Made by a program: the position numbers and the translations under genes
Source of the DNA: Streptomyces roseicoloratus
GTDB lineage: Bacteria; Actinomycetota; Actinomycetes; Streptomycetales; Streptomycetaceae
Length of the DNA stretch: 64,000 nucleotides
Direction: 5' to 3'
Assembly (NCBI RefSeq): GCF_004117935.1
Contig: NZ_SDOY01000153.1
Location: 1-64,000, forward strand
Shown here: positions 62,414-64,000 of the stretch, in pieces
Layout: each line of letters begins with the position of its first letter
Position numbering within the stretch: the stretch's first letter is position 1
The notes under the pieces: generated by a model
What the model was told of the DNA's origin: nothing
What the model saw: the letters and a program-made list of their open reading frames with translations, nothing else
Database searches by the model: none

Positions 62414-63580
62414 GTGACGTCATCGGAACGGAACGCACCGAACGCGCGGAACGCCACGAGCCTGGGCCGGGCGCGGGCCCGGATCGAGCGGCTGTGCCGG
62501 GAACTGCCCGACGCCATCACGCTGTTCGCCCGGCTCAACGGCATTATCCCGGCTGTGGTTCCGGTCGACGGCGTTTGCGGCCTGACGCTCGACCCGGCCA
62601 CGCTGCTGCACACCGGGGGCTACCACGAGAAGGGTGTGCCGCACTCCCACCTGCTACGGCTACTGGAGATCGAGTACGGAGAGGAGGACGTCAACCAGTT
62701 CCCCGAGCTGGTCAGGTCGGACCGCACCGCGGCCGGGCTGTGGCAGGCCACCCGGCGCCGGCCCCACGGCAGCGCCCGCTACCGCGACGTCTACCAACCG
62801 GTCGGCATGGGCGATGAGCTACGCGTGCTTCTGCGCGACCAGCGCGCGGTGTGGGGTGCGCTGATCCTGCACCGCGGCGGCGACAGACCGCCCTTCACTG
62901 TCGAGGAGACAGCCGCCGTGGAAGCACTCGTACCCGCCGTCACCCAGGGGCTGCGGCGCTCGTACCTGCGGCACGACGCCACTGTCGCGGGCACCGAGGC
63001 CCCCGGTGCGGCGGGCCTGCTGACCTTCGACCCCGACGGCGGGCTGGACCGGATCACAGCCGGCGGCCAGTGGTGTCTCGACCAACTGGGCGGCGCACCG
63101 TCGCCGACGGCAGCGGCCCGGATTTCACAGCCCCTCCTGCACATGTGCGCGAAAGCGCGTAGGACTGGCGAGGCGAGCGTGCGGATACGGGGCCGGTCCG
63201 GCCGCTGGCTGTCCCTTGTCGCCACCCGCGTGGACAAGGACGGACGCGTCGCCGTCATCATCCAGCCCAGCCATCCCGAACACACCGTCGGAATCATGAT
63301 GGAGGCCTACGGCCTCACTCCGCGGGAACAGCAAGTGGCACAGCTTGTCATCTACGGGATGACGGACACCGAGATCGCCAAGCGGCTCACGATCTCCACG
63401 CACACCGTCAGAGACCATCTCAAGAAGGTCTTCGACAGAACGGGGACGAACGGCCGGAGCCAACTGCTCCACATTCTGTACTTCGCCCACTACCGACCAG
63501 ACATCGAAGCAGGCCGTGCCATGGGAACCAGTGGTTGGTTCACGGCGGCCGGTTCAGATCCCACACAGCCACTGCGCTGA
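62414..63580 (+). CDS. LuxR-family transcriptional regulator
   Basis: 388-aa regulator. The N-terminal 250 residues look like a GAF/PAS-type sensory region (YGEEDVNQFPELVRSDRTAAGLWQATRR, WGALILHRGGDRPPFTVEET). C-terminal LuxR helix-turn-helix GLTPREQQVAQLVIYGMTDTEIAKRLTISTHTVRDHLKKVFDRTGTNGRSQLL. GTG 62414 follows TAGGGGG. Located between the small secreted gene and subtelomeric repeat DNA, target unknown. Confidence 0.92.
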   Translation: MTSSERNAPNARNATSLGRARARIERLCRELPDAITLFARLNGIIPAVVPVDGVCGLTLDPATLLHTGGYHEKGVPHSHLLRLLEIEYGEEDVNQFPELVRSDRTAAGLWQATRRRPHGSARYRDVYQPVGMGDELRVLLRDQRAVWGALILHRGGDRPPFTVEETAAVEALVPAVTQGLRRSYLRHDATVAGTEAPGAAGLLTFDPDGGLDRITAGGQWCLDQLGGAPSPTAAARISQPLLHMCAKARRTGEASVRIRGRSGRWLSLVATRVDKDGRVAVIIQPSHPEHTVGIMMEAYGLTPREQQVAQLVIYGMTDTEIAKRLTISTHTVRDHLKKVFDRTGTNGRSQLLHILYFAHYRPDIEAGRAMGTSGWFTAAGSDPTQPLR

Positions 63581-63645
63581 CGCCGGACCGGATGTGACAG
63601 CCGTGAAACTCTCGACCACGCTCAGTTGGCCAAGTGAAGTGCTCT

Positions 63646-63660
63646 GTCACACCCTGTGAC
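63646..63660. promoter_or_regulatory. GTCACA-N3-TGTGAC palindrome
   Basis: A perfect 6-bp-arm inverted repeat lies between two AGTTGGC boxes downstream of the LuxR gene. It may be an operator or part of the repeat element. Confidence 0.3.
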
Positions 63661-63661
63661 G

Positions 63662-63701
63662 GAGCATCGCAGTTGGCGGATGAGCGCTTGAGTTGGCGGG
63701 G
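63662..63701. repeat. Two further 20-bp AGTTGGC-type units
   Basis: GAGCATCGCAGTTGGCGGAT (63662-63681) and GAGCGCTTGAGTTGGCGGGG (63682-63701) repeat the pattern seen at 61590-61629 with the two unit types in the opposite order. More AGTTGGC copies lie at 63624 and 63801. Confidence 0.7.
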
Positions 63702-63790
63702 CTGTGCGTCGGAGGTGGCGACAGGGGACGTCGCACTCCTGAGTGGGAAAACCACTGTGGGGCGTCGGGTGAACGTGGCAGGCTTGCGCG

Positions 63791-64000
63791 GTGATCGTTG
63801 AGTTGGCTCCTCGCTTCCTGACCTGGGACGACGTAGATCCCACTCGTCAAGCCTTCGACGTTACGTCTGTAGCACAGACGGTGCGTTCGCTTGGGCCGGC
63901 TCGGTGTGTGCCTGTCCGCCCGGACGTCCCTTTCGGGGACCCCGTCATGAGTACCTGGAGTCGTGGCAAGGCCGAGTCCTGGGCCGACGCCATGTCGTAC
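63791..64000 (+). CDS. Truncated gene at the window edge, unknown
   Basis: An open frame from GTG 63791 to the window end, 70 codons without a stop: VIVELAPRFLTWDDVDPTR at the start and MSTWSRGKAESWADAMSY at the end. The last part could be the start of a core-binding domain of a tyrosine recombinase, but this is a guess. An in-frame TGA at 63770 fixes the upstream limit. No ribosome site; ATG 63948 is another possible start. Third codon positions are less GC-rich than elsewhere, suggesting recent acquisition. Confidence 0.45.
   Translation, partial: MIVELAPRFLTWDDVDPTRQAFDVTSVAQTVRSLGPARCVPVRPDVPFGDPVMSTWSRGKAESWADAMSY

Overview
This window is high-GC Streptomyces (or close relative) DNA. 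Almost every codon ends in G or C, start codons are often GTG, and many genes either carry a strong GGAGG-type ribosome site or have a TANNNT -10 box only 6-8 nt before the start codon, as in leaderless actinobacterial mRNAs. The gene content agrees: Ser/Thr kinase, LmeA-like lipid-binding protein, DM13 and DUF4360 proteins, PAS/PP2C phosphatase, and above all a tap-tpg pair at 58.6-61.5 kb. Tap and Tpg are the telomere-associated and terminal proteins of linear Streptomyces replicons, so this segment belongs to a linear replicon and is probably subtelomeric. No rRNA, tRNA, CRISPR array, insertion sequence or prophage was seen.

Layout. 0-1.5 kb: a CodA-like amidohydrolase behind a perfect operator palindrome, and a 56-residue protein. 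1.7-3.8 kb: a two-gene RNA-repair operon, an Rnl1-type RNA ligase and a T4-type polynucleotide kinase-phosphatase. 3.9-11.6 kb: LmeA-like protein, a radical SAM protein with an unusual cysteine spacing, a receptor Ser/Thr kinase, a YbdK-type carboxylate-amine ligase, a ComB-like phosphatase and a DM13 protein. 11.6-20.5 kb: an envelope-sugar cluster (GT87 integral-membrane glycosyltransferase, cytochrome-b-like/molybdopterin oxidoreductase fusion, membrane protein, methyltransferase, DUF2064 transferase, GT2 transferase, NAD-dependent epimerase) with its own OmpR-type two-component system; several gene ends here are built from tandem repeats. 20.6-29.4 kb: a small GH16 enzyme, then a xanthine dehydrogenase operon (xdhABC) preceded by a possible leader peptide and hairpin, then an FAD monooxygenase and a small secreted protein. 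29.6-41.8 kb: a 1,235-residue HEAT-repeat-like protein, DEAD-box helicase, secreted phospholipase D, a ParB-like-domain protein, an acyl-CoA dehydrogenase with its PadR regulator and operator, and ThpR. 42-45.6 kb: a frameshifted CBM3-GH16 glucanase divergent from a GntR/UTRA regulator, then a winged-helix regulator and a STAS protein. 45.7-55.4 kb: Rieske oxygenase, YdiJ-like FAD/Fe-S dehydrogenase, ThDP-dependent oxidase, a decayed enolase-superfamily gene, an SMP-30 lactonase divergent from an AsnC regulator, and two unknown proteins. 55.5-64 kb: DUF4360 protein, PAS/PP2C phosphatase, tap-tpg, a small secreted protein, a LuxR regulator and a truncated gene at the edge.

Two themes deserve attention. 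First, short tandem repeats (6 to 33 bp units) recur at gene ends and in intergenic DNA across the whole window, and several encode repetitive protein termini. Second, the tap promoter has five GTACG boxes at exactly 11-bp spacing, and the DNA beyond tpg carries paired 20-bp AGTTGGC-containing units on both sides of the LuxR gene. All assignments come from reading the sequence; no database search was run.
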